Assembly: GCA_020353515.1 (NCBI GenBank)
Contig: CP070695.1
Coordinates: 756,957 to 820,956 of the forward strand
Source of the DNA: Candidatus Heimdallarchaeota archaeon
GTDB taxonomy: Archaea; Asgardarchaeota; Heimdallarchaeia; Hodarchaeales; Hodarchaeaceae
Direction of reading: 5' to 3'
Length of the DNA stretch: 64,000 nt
Shown: positions 1-8,491 of the stretch, in pieces
Layout: the number at the start of each line of letters is the position of its first letter
How positions within the stretch are numbered: the first letter of the stretch is position 1
Notes under the pieces: model-generated
Told to the model about the DNA's origin: nothing
What the model saw: only the letters and a program-made list of their open reading frames with translations
Database searches by the model: none
Program-made: the position numbers and the translations under genes

Positions 1-1
1 T

Positions 2-841
2 CGCCAATCTCTTATAGAGAATATTCAACGTAGCTTTGCCATAAAGGGGGATGTCTGGATCCATCATGGGTATAATGTTCCTGAAGAAGATCCCCTTGTC
101 ATCGATGATGAAATAAAAAACATTCAATACCAAGATAAAATTATAGTTCCTGCAATTTTACATACTCTCGTCGATAAGGTCGGAGGAATGAGAACAACGA
201 GTATTGCAGCGATTTGCGGAATGAAAACACCAGAGCTATTATTGCTTCAAGACCCAGCCACTATGAATTTAGCAGTGATCTATAAAGAAAAGTTATGGAT
301 TACTGAAATCCTCTTAAAAGAAATTGATTTTCTCTATCCCTTACCCACTGAACGAACACAGGCTCTCACAGATACAGATCGAACAATGGTTGAGGTAACT
401 CAAGAAGACATCTCATTAGAGATAAATGGGCACCGAGCAAAAGGTGGCATTATTCAAGAGAAAATCTTCATCCCACTAGATTCATATTATCATCCTATCC
501 TAGGAGGAAGGGATCCCGCAGGACGGTTTAAATCCTCACTTCCAAGGCTCCCTGATTCTGGAGAACTCATCCTGATGATTTCTGACGCAATAACGAGCTC
601 AGCAAAGATGTATCTAGGTACAGTGAATGTACGGCTTGACGAGGGACGATTTGCACTAGAATATCCGCAAGAGGTTAACGTGGCAGGCTTAAAAATATAT
701 AGAAGATATTTAGATGTTATTGAAATTCGATCACCATCAAATCCACCACACACAGAGCTTCAACGGGTTAGTTTTCGGGTTTACCGAACTGAAATATCTC
801 GTCATTTAAAGAGTCTCATCAAAATACTCCATGTTGATTGA
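2..841 (+). CDS. Unrecognised protein, 5' end cut by window edge
   Basis: The reading frame is open from base 2, so the first in-frame ATG at 188 is probably internal and the true start lies to the left of the window. At least 279 residues are visible, ending in a TGA at 839-841. No transmembrane segment, signal peptide or cysteine motif is evident. The sequence is a mix of short beta-like and helical stretches, with basic segments near the C-terminus. I do not recognise a family. It converges on the ArsR-like gene with no gap between the two stop codons, so the two are transcribed towards each other and need not be related. Confidence 0.75.
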   Translation, partial: RQSLIENIQRSFAIKGDVWIHHGYNVPEEDPLVIDDEIKNIQYQDKIIVPAILHTLVDKVGGMRTTSIAAICGMKTPELLLLQDPATMNLAVIYKEKLWITEILLKEIDFLYPLPTERTQALTDTDRTMVEVTQEDISLEINGHRAKGGIIQEKIFIPLDSYYHPILGGRDPAGRFKSSLPRLPDSGELILMISDAITSSAKMYLGTVNVRLDEGRFALEYPQEVNVAGLKIYRRYLDVIEIRSPSNPPHTELQRVSFRVYRTEISRHLKSLIKILHVD

Positions 842-1336
842 TTATTCTTTCCCTTCTTGATATTCGGTTACTAGTTTCTTTGCCTCTTCAATCCAGATAC
901 GTGTAAGCTGAAGCGTTTCTAAATCTCTTTGTTTTTTCGCTAAAGACTGTTTCCTTGTATCATATTCTGCCCGATTAATTCTTTCTAATAGGAAATCACG
1001 CTCAAGTTGTTCAATTTCAGCAGCAACTATTCCATCCATAGATTGAAAAAATTCTATCATTGCTATATTAATGGCATTAATCAACTCTAAACCAGGATCC
1101 GAGGCGAAATAAACGTAATGAGGTGTTGGAAAGGGGTCAACACTTCGTTCACAAAAATAATTTGTCAACAATAGTTTCAAGTGTTTTTCTACTGCTGGTC
1201 GTGAAATATTTAATTTGGAGGCTAGCTCTTGTGGGTTCAAAGGGGTTTCACTGATCAAATCAAGTATTTTCCGTCTCGTGGGATCAGCTAGAATCTTATG
1301 AAGAGATTCTATACGTTTTTCAAGCTCCTCACTCAC
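842..1336 (-). CDS. ArsR-type winged-helix transcriptional regulator
   Basis: This 164-residue protein probably binds DNA as a dimer and regulates transcription. Residues about 10-75 read as an ArsR-like winged helix: an ADPTRRKILDLI helix, then a helix-turn-helix in which the recognition helix carries NISRPAVEKHLKLL. The C-terminal half is a long charged helical stretch that may form a coiled coil for dimerisation. Metal-sensing ArsR members carry paired cysteines in the recognition helix; none is present here, so the signal is probably not a thiophilic metal. The start is a GTG. The gene is divergent from the bactofilin-like gene across about 260 bases that include a 10-bp palindrome (TAACTAGTTA, 1529-1538), so autoregulation or control of that neighbour is possible but only inferred. 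Confidence 0.8.
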   Translation of the reverse strand: MSEELEKRIESLHKILADPTRRKILDLISETPLNPQELASKLNISRPAVEKHLKLLLTNYFCERSVDPFPTPHYVYFASDPGLELINAINIAMIEFFQSMDGIVAAEIEQLERDFLLERINRAEYDTRKQSLAKKQRDLETLQLTRIWIEEAKKLVTEYQEGKE

Positions 1337-1597
1337 TTATTGGGCCTCACGAAGAATTCACACATGATCACTGTCTTTTACTGAGAAATCTGAGTATGAT
1401 TTTTAAAATACTCTGGATTAAAGTGAATTTACTAATGTTGGATTAGCTTTTAACTATGATTTAACTCATGGGTTTAATCAAATAACTTTATGGTTTTTTC
1501 TTTAAACCTGATTTTTTAGAACACTATTTAACTAGTTATTAATCTGTATTATCCAGAACTTTATTATTGTTATAAACCTTGTGAAAAGGTGAGTATG

Positions 1598-2434
1598 ATG
1601 TCAAATAAAGAAATTGAAGACCTTAAAACCTTGATAAAAGCGTTAGATATACGTTTTAGAAATGAGGAGCTTTCACAAGAAGAATATGATGATTTAAAAG
1701 CAAAATACGAAGCTAAATTGAATGAAGAGATTAGTCTTGTTAAGGAAAAGAGTTTTTTGAAGAATATGTCTTATATTAGTATTTCTGGATCTGGAAAGGT
1801 TACCGACTCATATATAAAAATTTCTGGGGCAGGTAGGGTCGATGGTTGGAAGGGTGGATCTATTGCAATTTCAGGGTCAGGAAAAATATCTGATGAAGAA
1901 ATTAAAGTTAGTGGTTCTGCTTCCCTTCCTGGAAATTTACAGACCCATACTTTAAAGGCTTCTGGTTCAGTTAAGGCTGATGGTCCGATTGAAACTACAA
2001 TTTTCAAATGTTCAGGATCATGCAATATCAAAGGGGATTTAATTGCACACGAAACGTTTGTCATCTCTGGTTCAGGTAAAATTACTGCTGATGTTAAAGC
2101 AGGGGATATTTCATCAAGTGGGGTCTTAGGAGTCTCTGGTGAAATTCAATGTGTTAATGCTGAGCTGAATGGAGGGTACAAAATTGGTGGAAACGTGAAT
2201 TGTCAAGAATCATTTATTTCTGAAATAAATGCGAAGTGTAGTATTAACGGAGATTTAATTTGTGGTGGAGATGTCCATATTGAGCAATCAACTCATCGTG
2301 GTCAGCTCCAAGTAGACCAAATTCTTGCGGAAGGAGATATCTACCTTGAAGGGGTTTCAGCTCGTTATGTTCGTGGTAAGACAGTCAAACTTGGTCCTGA
2401 TTGCCAAGTTGAGAATGTCGAGGAAAAAGGCTAA
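1598..2434 (+). CDS. Bactofilin-like polymer-forming beta-helix protein with N-terminal SHOCT-like segment
   Basis: After about 50 charged helical residues resembling a SHOCT domain (LSQEEYDDLKAKYE) the protein is a run of short repeats of the type ISGSGKI/VSGSA/CSGSCNIKGD/ISGSGKITAD. These recur every 15-25 residues to about residue 270. Such glycine/serine-rich short beta strands are typical of bactofilin-like right-handed beta helices, which polymerise into cytoskeletal or scaffold filaments in bacteria. I chose ATG 1598 because AGGTGA (1587-1592) lies 5 bases upstream; a GTG at 1589 and an ATG at 1595 are in frame but sit on or too close to that ribosome-binding site. The next gene starts 15 bases downstream, suggesting co-transcription. 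A structural role is inferred from the repeat pattern only. Confidence 0.7.
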   Translation: MSNKEIEDLKTLIKALDIRFRNEELSQEEYDDLKAKYEAKLNEEISLVKEKSFLKNMSYISISGSGKVTDSYIKISGAGRVDGWKGGSIAISGSGKISDEEIKVSGSASLPGNLQTHTLKASGSVKADGPIETTIFKCSGSCNIKGDLIAHETFVISGSGKITADVKAGDISSSGVLGVSGEIQCVNAELNGGYKIGGNVNCQESFISEINAKCSINGDLICGGDVHIEQSTHRGQLQVDQILAEGDIYLEGVSARYVRGKTVKLGPDCQVENVEEKG

Positions 2435-2449
2435 TCTACTATCAAATAT

Positions 2450-3280
2450 TTGGGGTGGTTGGGAAAAAAATTGAGCTTGATTCCCCCATTTTCTTCCTTT
2501 TTATCTGATCAAACTACTCCTTCCGTCCTATGGTGTTATACGGGTGGTGGCCATTTTTATAAGGAAATCTTTGACCAGCTTAGAAAAGCAAATCGTGAAT
2601 CTATACCTATATGTATTATTTTCTCAAATGCTGGGGCTCTTGTAGCGAATAGGTATGGTTTTTTCTGGAAAATAATACAATCTGATTGTAGAAAGAAATA
2701 CATCCACTTCATGTTTGAGGATCTTGTTGCTCAATATAATATCAAGGATATGCTTCAGGAAACCGATTTTTCCTATTCAATTCTTTCAAAAGATCCTACA
2801 TTTTCTGTGGCAATGTCTCTTGCCAATAGTGAGATTAGATGCATTATAGCATGTCCTTTAACTGCTAATTCAGCTTCAAAGTTAGTCTTGGGTATTACTG
2901 ATTCTATGATCTCCAATCTATTATCCACTGGGTTGAAATCTGGAAAAAGAATAGGAATTTTACCAACTGATGCTACGCAACAGCGAATAAAGACAAAATT
3001 ACCAATAAAACAGATTAATTTCGCTTCATCTAATCAAATTGACATTGCTGTCTGTAAATTCAATGCGCTGAAAGAAACCCCTGGAAATAAAGTCCAATTC
3101 ATCCCTCAGTATTGCGTAGGCTGTCAGGCTTGCGTTAAAAAATACCCAAATATTTTTTCATATGGGGATGAGATTGATGTACAAATTAGGGACGTCGATT
3201 TCCAAAATATTCAGAAATTAAGTACAGAATTAACTGTATTTCAGTCACCTGATGAAATACTTCCCTTCATAAAGCACTAA
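2450..3280 (+). CDS. AfpA/DmrB-like archaeal flavoprotein with degenerate ferredoxin motif
   Basis: This 276-residue protein resembles archaeoflavoprotein AfpA and dihydromethanopterin reductase DmrB, members of the UbiX/PPC-decarboxylase flavoprotein fold that bind FMN and pass electrons from ferredoxin. Supporting segments are the N-terminal YTGGGHFYKEIFDQL, corresponding to the phosphate-binding loop, and ACPLTANSASKLVLGITDSM, corresponding to the family's P-T-x-N-x-x-AK-GIxD stretch. Near the C-terminus the family usually has a CxxCxxCxxxCP iron-sulfur motif. Here it reads CVGCQACVKKYP, so the fourth cysteine is a tyrosine and the site could hold at most a 3Fe-type or altered cluster. The start is a TTG 15 bases after the bactofilin-like gene, with no convincing ribosome-binding site, so translation may be coupled. 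The electron acceptor is unknown. Confidence 0.65.
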   Translation: MGWLGKKLSLIPPFSSFLSDQTTPSVLWCYTGGGHFYKEIFDQLRKANRESIPICIIFSNAGALVANRYGFFWKIIQSDCRKKYIHFMFEDLVAQYNIKDMLQETDFSYSILSKDPTFSVAMSLANSEIRCIIACPLTANSASKLVLGITDSMISNLLSTGLKSGKRIGILPTDATQQRIKTKLPIKQINFASSNQIDIAVCKFNALKETPGNKVQFIPQYCVGCQACVKKYPNIFSYGDEIDVQIRDVDFQNIQKLSTELTVFQSPDEILPFIKH

Positions 3281-3310
3281 CGTCAATATAACTGAATTAC
3301 TTTCTTTTAG

Positions 3311-3868
3311 TTATCTTGCTGTTTGGGCTGCTTTATATGCTTCAATATATTGTTTAATTGACCGTCCTAATTCTGAGAAAGCTTCTGTGACGTTAAGTCC
3401 AGATTTAGCTGAAGTGTTAAGATAAGAAATTTTGAATGGAACCCCAGATACCTCTCTTTGAGAGGTTTCTACAAATTTTGTTAATTCTTCTTGGTCTATA
3501 GCATTGGGCAAATCAGACTTATTTCCTAGGATTATATACGGAATTTGCCGTCCTACATTCGTAAAAAGCTCCCGTTTCCAATTTCCAAGGGTATATAAGC
3601 TCTCTGGCCGAGTTCGATCAAAGACTAAGATGGCTCCGTGTGATCCTTTGTAATAAAGAGCTCTTACTGCTTCAAATCTTTGTTGCCCTGCTAGATCCCA
3701 GATTTGAAACTTGTATTGCATTCCATCAATTTCAAGATTCTGAACTGCGAAATCTGCACCGATAGTCAGTATATATCCACTTTGAAACCCCTTTCCTAGA
3801 AATCTCTCTCGTAAAGAGGTTTTCCCCACTCCACCATCTCCTAACAAGCAAATTTTGTACAATGGCAC
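3311..3868 (-). CDS. Ras/Rab-like small GTPase
   Basis: A complete 185-residue small GTPase. The G1 loop is GDGGVGKTS (residues 10-18), the switch I threonine is near residue 35 (TIGADF), G3 is DLAGQ (58-62), G4 is NKSD (116-119) and G5 is SAK (153-155). All catalytic and nucleotide-binding residues are present, including the switch II glutamine, so it should be an active GTP switch. Eukaryotic Rab and Ras proteins end in prenylated cysteines; this protein ends in TAR without cysteine, so membrane association, if any, would need another route. Such GTPases are abundant in Asgard archaea. The start is a GTG. No GAP, GEF or Roadblock gene is adjacent. Confidence 0.93.
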   Translation of the reverse strand: MPLYKICLLGDGGVGKTSLRERFLGKGFQSGYILTIGADFAVQNLEIDGMQYKFQIWDLAGQQRFEAVRALYYKGSHGAILVFDRTRPESLYTLGNWKRELFTNVGRQIPYIILGNKSDLPNAIDQEELTKFVETSQREVSGVPFKISYLNTSAKSGLNVTEAFSELGRSIKQYIEAYKAAQTAR

Positions 3869-4195
3869 CGTGAAATCCTCAGATTCTGTTATACTTCGTG
3901 ATCTCTTCTTTGATTACTCGTATTAAAGATCCTCTTTTAATCATATTGGGAAGTACTTTCATTTATCCTTTAAAATCTGATCAAACTAGAAGCCACAATT
4001 GTTTAATCACTTTAAAACTTATTATGAAGTCTAAACTTTGTACGTAAAATAATCTGGTTCTACTATATATTTTATATTCAAAACAATATAGCCTCTTATT
4101 TATTTTTATGATTGTCTAAGAAAATCTTCCGGAAGTAGTTAAGGAGAACAGTAATGAAAACGATCTTCGGTGTGGCACTTCAAAGAAAAAGTAAA
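3869..4195. other. Non-coding stretch upstream of the GTPase
   Basis: About 327 AT-rich bases separate the GTPase start from the end of the nicotinate phosphoribosyltransferase gene; both neighbours are on the minus strand. It should contain the GTPase promoter, but I could not single out one TATA box among many AT runs. On the plus strand a strong AAGGAG (4141-4146) precedes an ATG at 4154, opening a 32-codon frame that runs antisense into the 3' end of the neighbouring gene. I do not treat this as a gene. No RNA gene or repeat was recognised. Confidence 0.4.
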
Positions 4196-5671
4196 CTATG
4201 GGGAGAATTTTTTTATCATATGATTTTTCAACTGGAAGAGTTTTTCTGTTAAACTAACCTTATAAATATGGGGATTTAGTAATCGTTTGAATGTTGGATC
4301 TAAACCAAGTAATTGTTCCTTACAATATTTTTGAGCAGTTTTCCAATCACCAAAGTTTTCTTCTATCACGATTTTATTGGTTTTCATAAGTAAATGATGT
4401 GAATGTTTAACTTTTATATCATCTGGGAGACGAAATTTCTTTTGATGTTCAATAGGATGGTGGATCCAGTCACCTGTCGTAGGTATTTCTTCATCATGTA
4501 GTCCTATGATATCTGCAAGAAATTTCCTATTACTATCATGGATTCTCCAGACCTTCTTGATACCTGGATTTATAGTTTTTGTTATATTTTCACTTACTTT
4601 GATTCTAGGCTCTCTATCTAAAGCAACTAGCTTGTACACTCCTCCCAAAGCACTTTGTTGGCCACCTGTTATTAATTTTGTACCAACACCATAAGTTAAT
4701 CGAGAAATAGTTTCTTTATGAAGATTTTCTTCTTTATTGTTACCTCCTCTTTCTAAAATTTGATAGACAATAGAATTAATCGTGAATTCGTCTAATTCAT
4801 TGGAAAGTACAATACTGATGTTGGGAAACCCTGCTTTCTTAAACTCGCGATAAACCTCAACTGATAAGTATGCTAGATCTCCAGAGTCAATTCTTACTCC
4901 TACTATTTCTTTTCCTTTCTCTCGTAGTAATTTTGCCACTTCGATAGCATGAGGGAGGCCTGATTTTAACACATCATATGTGTCAATTAAGAGTAAGCAT
5001 TTATCAGGAAATACTTCAGCATATGCCTTGAAAGATTCTAATTCTGAATCAAACGTTTGAACCCATGAATGAGCTTGGGTACCGATTATTGGACAATTCC
5101 AAATTTTCCCCCCCTGAACAAATGATGTTCCTATACAACCCCCAACAAGAGCTGCACGTACTCCAATATAAGCGCTGTCTCCTTGTGCTCTTCTCAATCC
5201 AAATTCTACAATCTTTCCTCCTTTTGCAACATTGACTATTCGTGCAGCTTTAGTCGCTATTAAGGTTGAATAATTGATAATATTAAGGAGACCTGTCTCA
5301 ACTAATTGTGTTTCGATGATAGGACCTGTTACAGAGATTATTGGTGTGTAAGGGAATATTACTGAACCTTCTTTCACCCCCTCAACTTTGCCCGTAAATT
5401 TAAGGTTCAATAAGTACTCTAAAAAATCTTCTGAAAACAAGTCTTGCTCTCTTAGGTAACTAATGTCATTTTCAGTAAATTTGAAGTTCATAAGATATTC
5501 TAGCGCAAGTTGAATCCCACATGCAATCGTATAACCCCCATTAAAAGGATTCGATCTAAAAAAGAGATCAAAAGTTGCTACGTGGTTTTTCATATTCATA
5601 TCGAAATACCCTTGACTCATAGTCAGCTGGTACAAATCTGTAAAGAGAGCACGATCCTTTTTATAGAGCAT
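4196..5671 (-). CDS. pncB: Nicotinate phosphoribosyltransferase
   Basis: This 491-residue enzyme condenses nicotinate with phosphoribosyl pyrophosphate, using ATP, to give nicotinate mononucleotide, the entry point of the Preiss-Handler NAD salvage route. The N-terminal LFTDLYQLTMSQGYFD is the family signature. Further recognisable segments are VEFGLRRAQGDSAYIG, with the phosphorylatable-histidine region following at GTQAHSWVQTF, and VGVRIDSGDLAYLS in the barrel. Length and order of motifs fit the long archaeal/bacterial form. It is divergent from a nicotinamidase gene across 178 bases, so the two steps from nicotinamide to nicotinate mononucleotide are encoded side by side. The start is an ATG. 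Confidence 0.93.
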   Translation of the reverse strand: MLYKKDRALFTDLYQLTMSQGYFDMNMKNHVATFDLFFRSNPFNGGYTIACGIQLALEYLMNFKFTENDISYLREQDLFSEDFLEYLLNLKFTGKVEGVKEGSVIFPYTPIISVTGPIIETQLVETGLLNIINYSTLIATKAARIVNVAKGGKIVEFGLRRAQGDSAYIGVRAALVGGCIGTSFVQGGKIWNCPIIGTQAHSWVQTFDSELESFKAYAEVFPDKCLLLIDTYDVLKSGLPHAIEVAKLLREKGKEIVGVRIDSGDLAYLSVEVYREFKKAGFPNISIVLSNELDEFTINSIVYQILERGGNNKEENLHKETISRLTYGVGTKLITGGQQSALGGVYKLVALDREPRIKVSENITKTINPGIKKVWRIHDSNRKFLADIIGLHDEEIPTTGDWIHHPIEHQKKFRLPDDIKVKHSHHLLMKTNKIVIEENFGDWKTAQKYCKEQLLGLDPTFKRLLNPHIYKVSLTEKLFQLKNHMIKKFSP

Positions 5672-5722
5672 TTATCGTCAACGCCTTGGAAAATAGGAAA
5701 TGAACTTTTTTGATATGTATTT

Positions 5723-5762
5723 TCTAATTTTCCTCAATCTTTAGATATTTGTCTAATTTTCC
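5723..5762. promoter_or_regulatory. Direct repeat in the pncB-pncA divergent promoter region
   Basis: The 11-mer TCTAATTTTCC occurs at 5723-5733 and again at 5752-5762, about 29 bases apart from start to start. A related inverted form (GGAAAATAGGA) lies near 5685. The repeats sit between the divergent NAD-salvage genes and could be operator sites for a shared regulator. Spacing near three helical turns would put both copies on the same face of the DNA. AT-rich sequence makes chance repeats likely, so this is tentative. Confidence 0.3.
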
Positions 5763-5849
5763 AAAACTCCTGTTGTTAATGAAAAATTTTTTTTCGGATA
5801 GAAATAAGTTCTTAAGACAACTAAATTAATAAGATTAGACTTACAACCC

Positions 5850-6542
5850 ATGAAGTGGCGAATTAGAATGCAAATTGAAGAAGTTCCCCTAGCAGGATTT
5901 GTGAAAATTACCAATAAAGACGCTCTTCTCGTATTAGATATGCAAAACGACTTTTTACCAGGTGGAGCTTTACCTGTTATTGATGGTGATAAGATAATTG
6001 ATGGAATTAACAATCTTGCGGATAAGTTTCATCAAAATGAGTATCCCATTATATTTACACAAGATTGGCATCCTAAAGATCATCAGTCTTTTGCTAGTGC
6101 TCATGGTAAGAATCCTTATGATCTATTCGAAGCTCCAGGAATAGGGCCAATTTTATGGCCAGATCATTGTGTCCAAGGGACTCATGGTGCAAATTTTGCT
6201 CCTAGGATACAAACTGTAAAAGCCACTTTGATTCTGAGAAAAGGGTTCCATAAAACTATTGATTCTTATTCCGCGTTTTTGGAGAATGACAAAAATACAG
6301 AAACGGGCCTTAGAACATATCTAGAAGCGATTGGCATTGAAAGAGTGTTCGTATGTGGATTAGCTATGGATTATTGTGTCTATTACTCCGCAATTGATGC
6401 CAAAAATTATGGATTCGATGTTGTTTACGTATTAGATCTGACAAAACCTGTCAATTCTCCTGAAAATAGTGTGTCAAACGCTTTACAAAGAATGGTAGAC
6501 CAAAAAATAATATTTGTTACTTCAGATCAGGTTTTAGAGTAA
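5850..6542 (+). CDS. pncA: Nicotinamidase (isochorismatase-like hydrolase)
   Basis: This 230-residue protein should hydrolyse nicotinamide to nicotinate and ammonia, feeding the adjacent phosphoribosyltransferase. The catalytic triad of the cysteine-hydrolase family is visible: aspartate in LVLDMQNDF, lysine in LILRKGFHK and cysteine in GLAMDYCVYYS. The metal-binding segment FTQDWHPKDHQSF and the substrate-pocket segment LWPDHCVQGTHGA match nicotinamidases rather than isochorismatases. Two ATG codons are possible, at 5850 and 5868. Neither has a strong ribosome-binding site, and the second would start closer to the usual family N-terminus. Confidence 0.92.
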   Translation: MKWRIRMQIEEVPLAGFVKITNKDALLVLDMQNDFLPGGALPVIDGDKIIDGINNLADKFHQNEYPIIFTQDWHPKDHQSFASAHGKNPYDLFEAPGIGPILWPDHCVQGTHGANFAPRIQTVKATLILRKGFHKTIDSYSAFLENDKNTETGLRTYLEAIGIERVFVCGLAMDYCVYYSAIDAKNYGFDVVYVLDLTKPVNSPENSVSNALQRMVDQKIIFVTSDQVLE

Positions 6543-6561
6543 ATTTGAACTATTGTTGTTT

Positions 6562-7188
6562 TTATTCCATAGGATGGGTAGGTTGTGAACCGAAATGATC
6601 ACGAACTAGTCTGATTAACAGTATAATTGCAATCGAGATTGAAATTCCCAATGTGCCAAACTCTCCAGTCCCCAGTTCAATGTAAAAGTAATTTGCTAAT
6701 AGTAAAATTCCCCATGAGATTGATAAGACAATCCATACTAAGAGTATAAAAGAATTAAACTGGATTTGAAATGTTTTCATAAGTTTTTGAATTTCAATAC
6801 TGTTTGATAGATATGTTGAGTATTCTTGATCCAATTGATTATATTTATAGGCGATATACCATATTTCATAGAATGACCACGTTAATATAACACCAAGAGC
6901 TAGTAGGTACGGATTTTGGAGATAAAAGAGAAGTCCACATGAGAAAAGAGCAGTTATCAAGAGGCGTAATTCTATTTTAAATTTTACAATCCCATAAACT
7001 GCTATTAATCCAAGAAGAATTATTAGAATAACAGAGAACATGTAAATTCCAAGGTAACGTGCAAAATAAGAAGATAGATAAGAGAAGAAAAGAAGAGAGA
7101 TAGCTAGAAGAAGAGGGATTAATGAAAAAACAACAAAACAAAATATCATAAAAAGACGAATACTCCATAATATATATCGTATTTTCAT
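6562..7188 (-). CDS. Small polytopic membrane protein of the MoxR/DUF58 operon
   Basis: This 208-residue protein consists almost entirely of hydrophobic segments, about five or six membrane helices spread from residue 5 to residue 200, with a short charged C-terminal tail. No catalytic or transport motif is recognisable. Its ATG overlaps the stop of the DUF58 gene as ATGA, so it is the last gene of the minus-strand MoxR-DUF58 operon and translationally coupled to it. It may be a membrane partner of that system; its function is unknown. Confidence 0.75.
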   Translation of the reverse strand: MKIRYILWSIRLFMIFCFVVFSLIPLLLAISLLFFSYLSSYFARYLGIYMFSVILIILLGLIAVYGIVKFKIELRLLITALFSCGLLFYLQNPYLLALGVILTWSFYEIWYIAYKYNQLDQEYSTYLSNSIEIQKLMKTFQIQFNSFILLVWIVLSISWGILLLANYFYIELGTGEFGTLGISISIAIILLIRLVRDHFGSQPTHPME

Positions 7189-8456
7189 TTTGTAATTCTC
7201 ATTTTAATTGCTTCATATTTGGGCCCATGTGGAAACCAGTGGATCTGTTTCAATCCTAATTTGGCTATTTTATTTAACATATAACCTCGATCAAGAGATA
7301 CGAGAGCGTCTGCTATTCGAGAAGCTTCTGAAGATTCAGATTCTACCTCAAAATCAGTTTCTAGGCGAGGAATAATTAACGTAATCTCGTGCCCCCTCTG
7401 GACTAATTCGTGGAGAAAATCCATGATGATACGATTATAAAGTGGACTGATAAAAAAAATCTGAGAGAAAGAATTCAAAGATGGTAAGAGTCTTTTAGTT
7501 AAGCGGGGGTATAATGTGTCTTTAAATAGAGGATTAGAACACTCAACATCGATAAGGAATTCATTTATCCTGAGAAGCTGCCGTTTTCCTGGTGCTGCAG
7601 GGATTTCTTTAATAAATTCACCAATACCGAAAAATGCTATTTTATTTCGTTGAGAGATAAGATACTCTGAAGTGGATAGTGCACTCATCACTCCTTCCTC
7701 AAGTACACGTATTGTAGAGTCAGTGTGGTCAAAAAGTACAAACACCTGTGCTGATTGATCTAATGCGAACTCATTTGTTGCTAGCTTGTTAAACTTCGCT
7801 GTGACTCGCCAGTTGATTGTTCGAAATTCATCAGCTTCTTGATGGTCTCGAACTCCTTGAAAATCAAAGTCACGGCCTTTATAGATGAGGCTAGGGATAT
7901 GTCCTGTTTCTGGTAATAGTCTTTGTCGTGACATTGGTAAGAATTTCAATTTGATCAACGGTGGAACAACATCAAATGAGCTGAAAACTGGATATTCAAT
8001 TGTGTGAGAATGAAAATTAAAGAAATCGGCTCCACGGACAAGGACTGGTCCTATTTTATAACGTCCCCGTTTATGACCTTGAATTGCATATGAAAATGTG
8101 ATACTTTCTTCTTCATTAAGCTCTGAAATCCAGTGATTAGATCCTTCATTCACTGTACATTCATTAGGTATTAAATCAACTATTTCTAGGACAGGAATCC
8201 GTTTTCCTTTATTTTCAATTCTTATATTAACATAGATAAGCTCTCCCTTTGTCTCTATCTTATTCCGAGAGATACTACGTTCTATTATGAGATGATGAAC
8301 GTCAATTTCTTCTGAAGTGAGACAAAAGAAGAAAACAATAAGAATAGGAAGAATTGCTCCTACTAATGTCCAAACTTGTAAGATAATAGCTAAAACTAGG
8401 AGAGATAAAGCCAAATTGAGTAGATTTAACAGCTTATAACTTCTTTTCAGATACAA
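7185..8456 (-). CDS. DUF58 domain protein
   Basis: This 423-residue protein starts with two membrane helices (residues about 10-45) joined by a very short turn. A beta-rich region of BatA/CARDB-like character follows (to about residue 165), then the DUF58 core with GRDFDFQGVRDHQEADEFRTINWR, which matches the family consensus of a G-R-E-F start followed by a charged R-x-I-x-W stretch. The C-terminal part resembles a von Willebrand A-like fold with FVLFDHTDS. DUF58 proteins are partners of MoxR AAA ATPases and are thought to help mature or assemble membrane or secreted complexes; substrates are mostly unknown. The MoxR gene ends 35 bases upstream. The start appears to be TTG directly after GGTGGG, so the exact start is uncertain. 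Confidence 0.88.
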   Translation of the reverse strand: MYLKRSYKLLNLLNLALSLLVLAIILQVWTLVGAILPILIVFFFCLTSEEIDVHHLIIERSISRNKIETKGELIYVNIRIENKGKRIPVLEIVDLIPNECTVNEGSNHWISELNEEESITFSYAIQGHKRGRYKIGPVLVRGADFFNFHSHTIEYPVFSSFDVVPPLIKLKFLPMSRQRLLPETGHIPSLIYKGRDFDFQGVRDHQEADEFRTINWRVTAKFNKLATNEFALDQSAQVFVLFDHTDSTIRVLEEGVMSALSTSEYLISQRNKIAFFGIGEFIKEIPAAPGKRQLLRINEFLIDVECSNPLFKDTLYPRLTKRLLPSLNSFSQIFFISPLYNRIIMDFLHELVQRGHEITLIIPRLETDFEVESESSEASRIADALVSLDRGYMLNKIAKLGLKQIHWFPHGPKYEAIKMRITK

Positions 8457-8491
8457 CCCACCATACTCTACATTTCATTGTTGGATCAATT

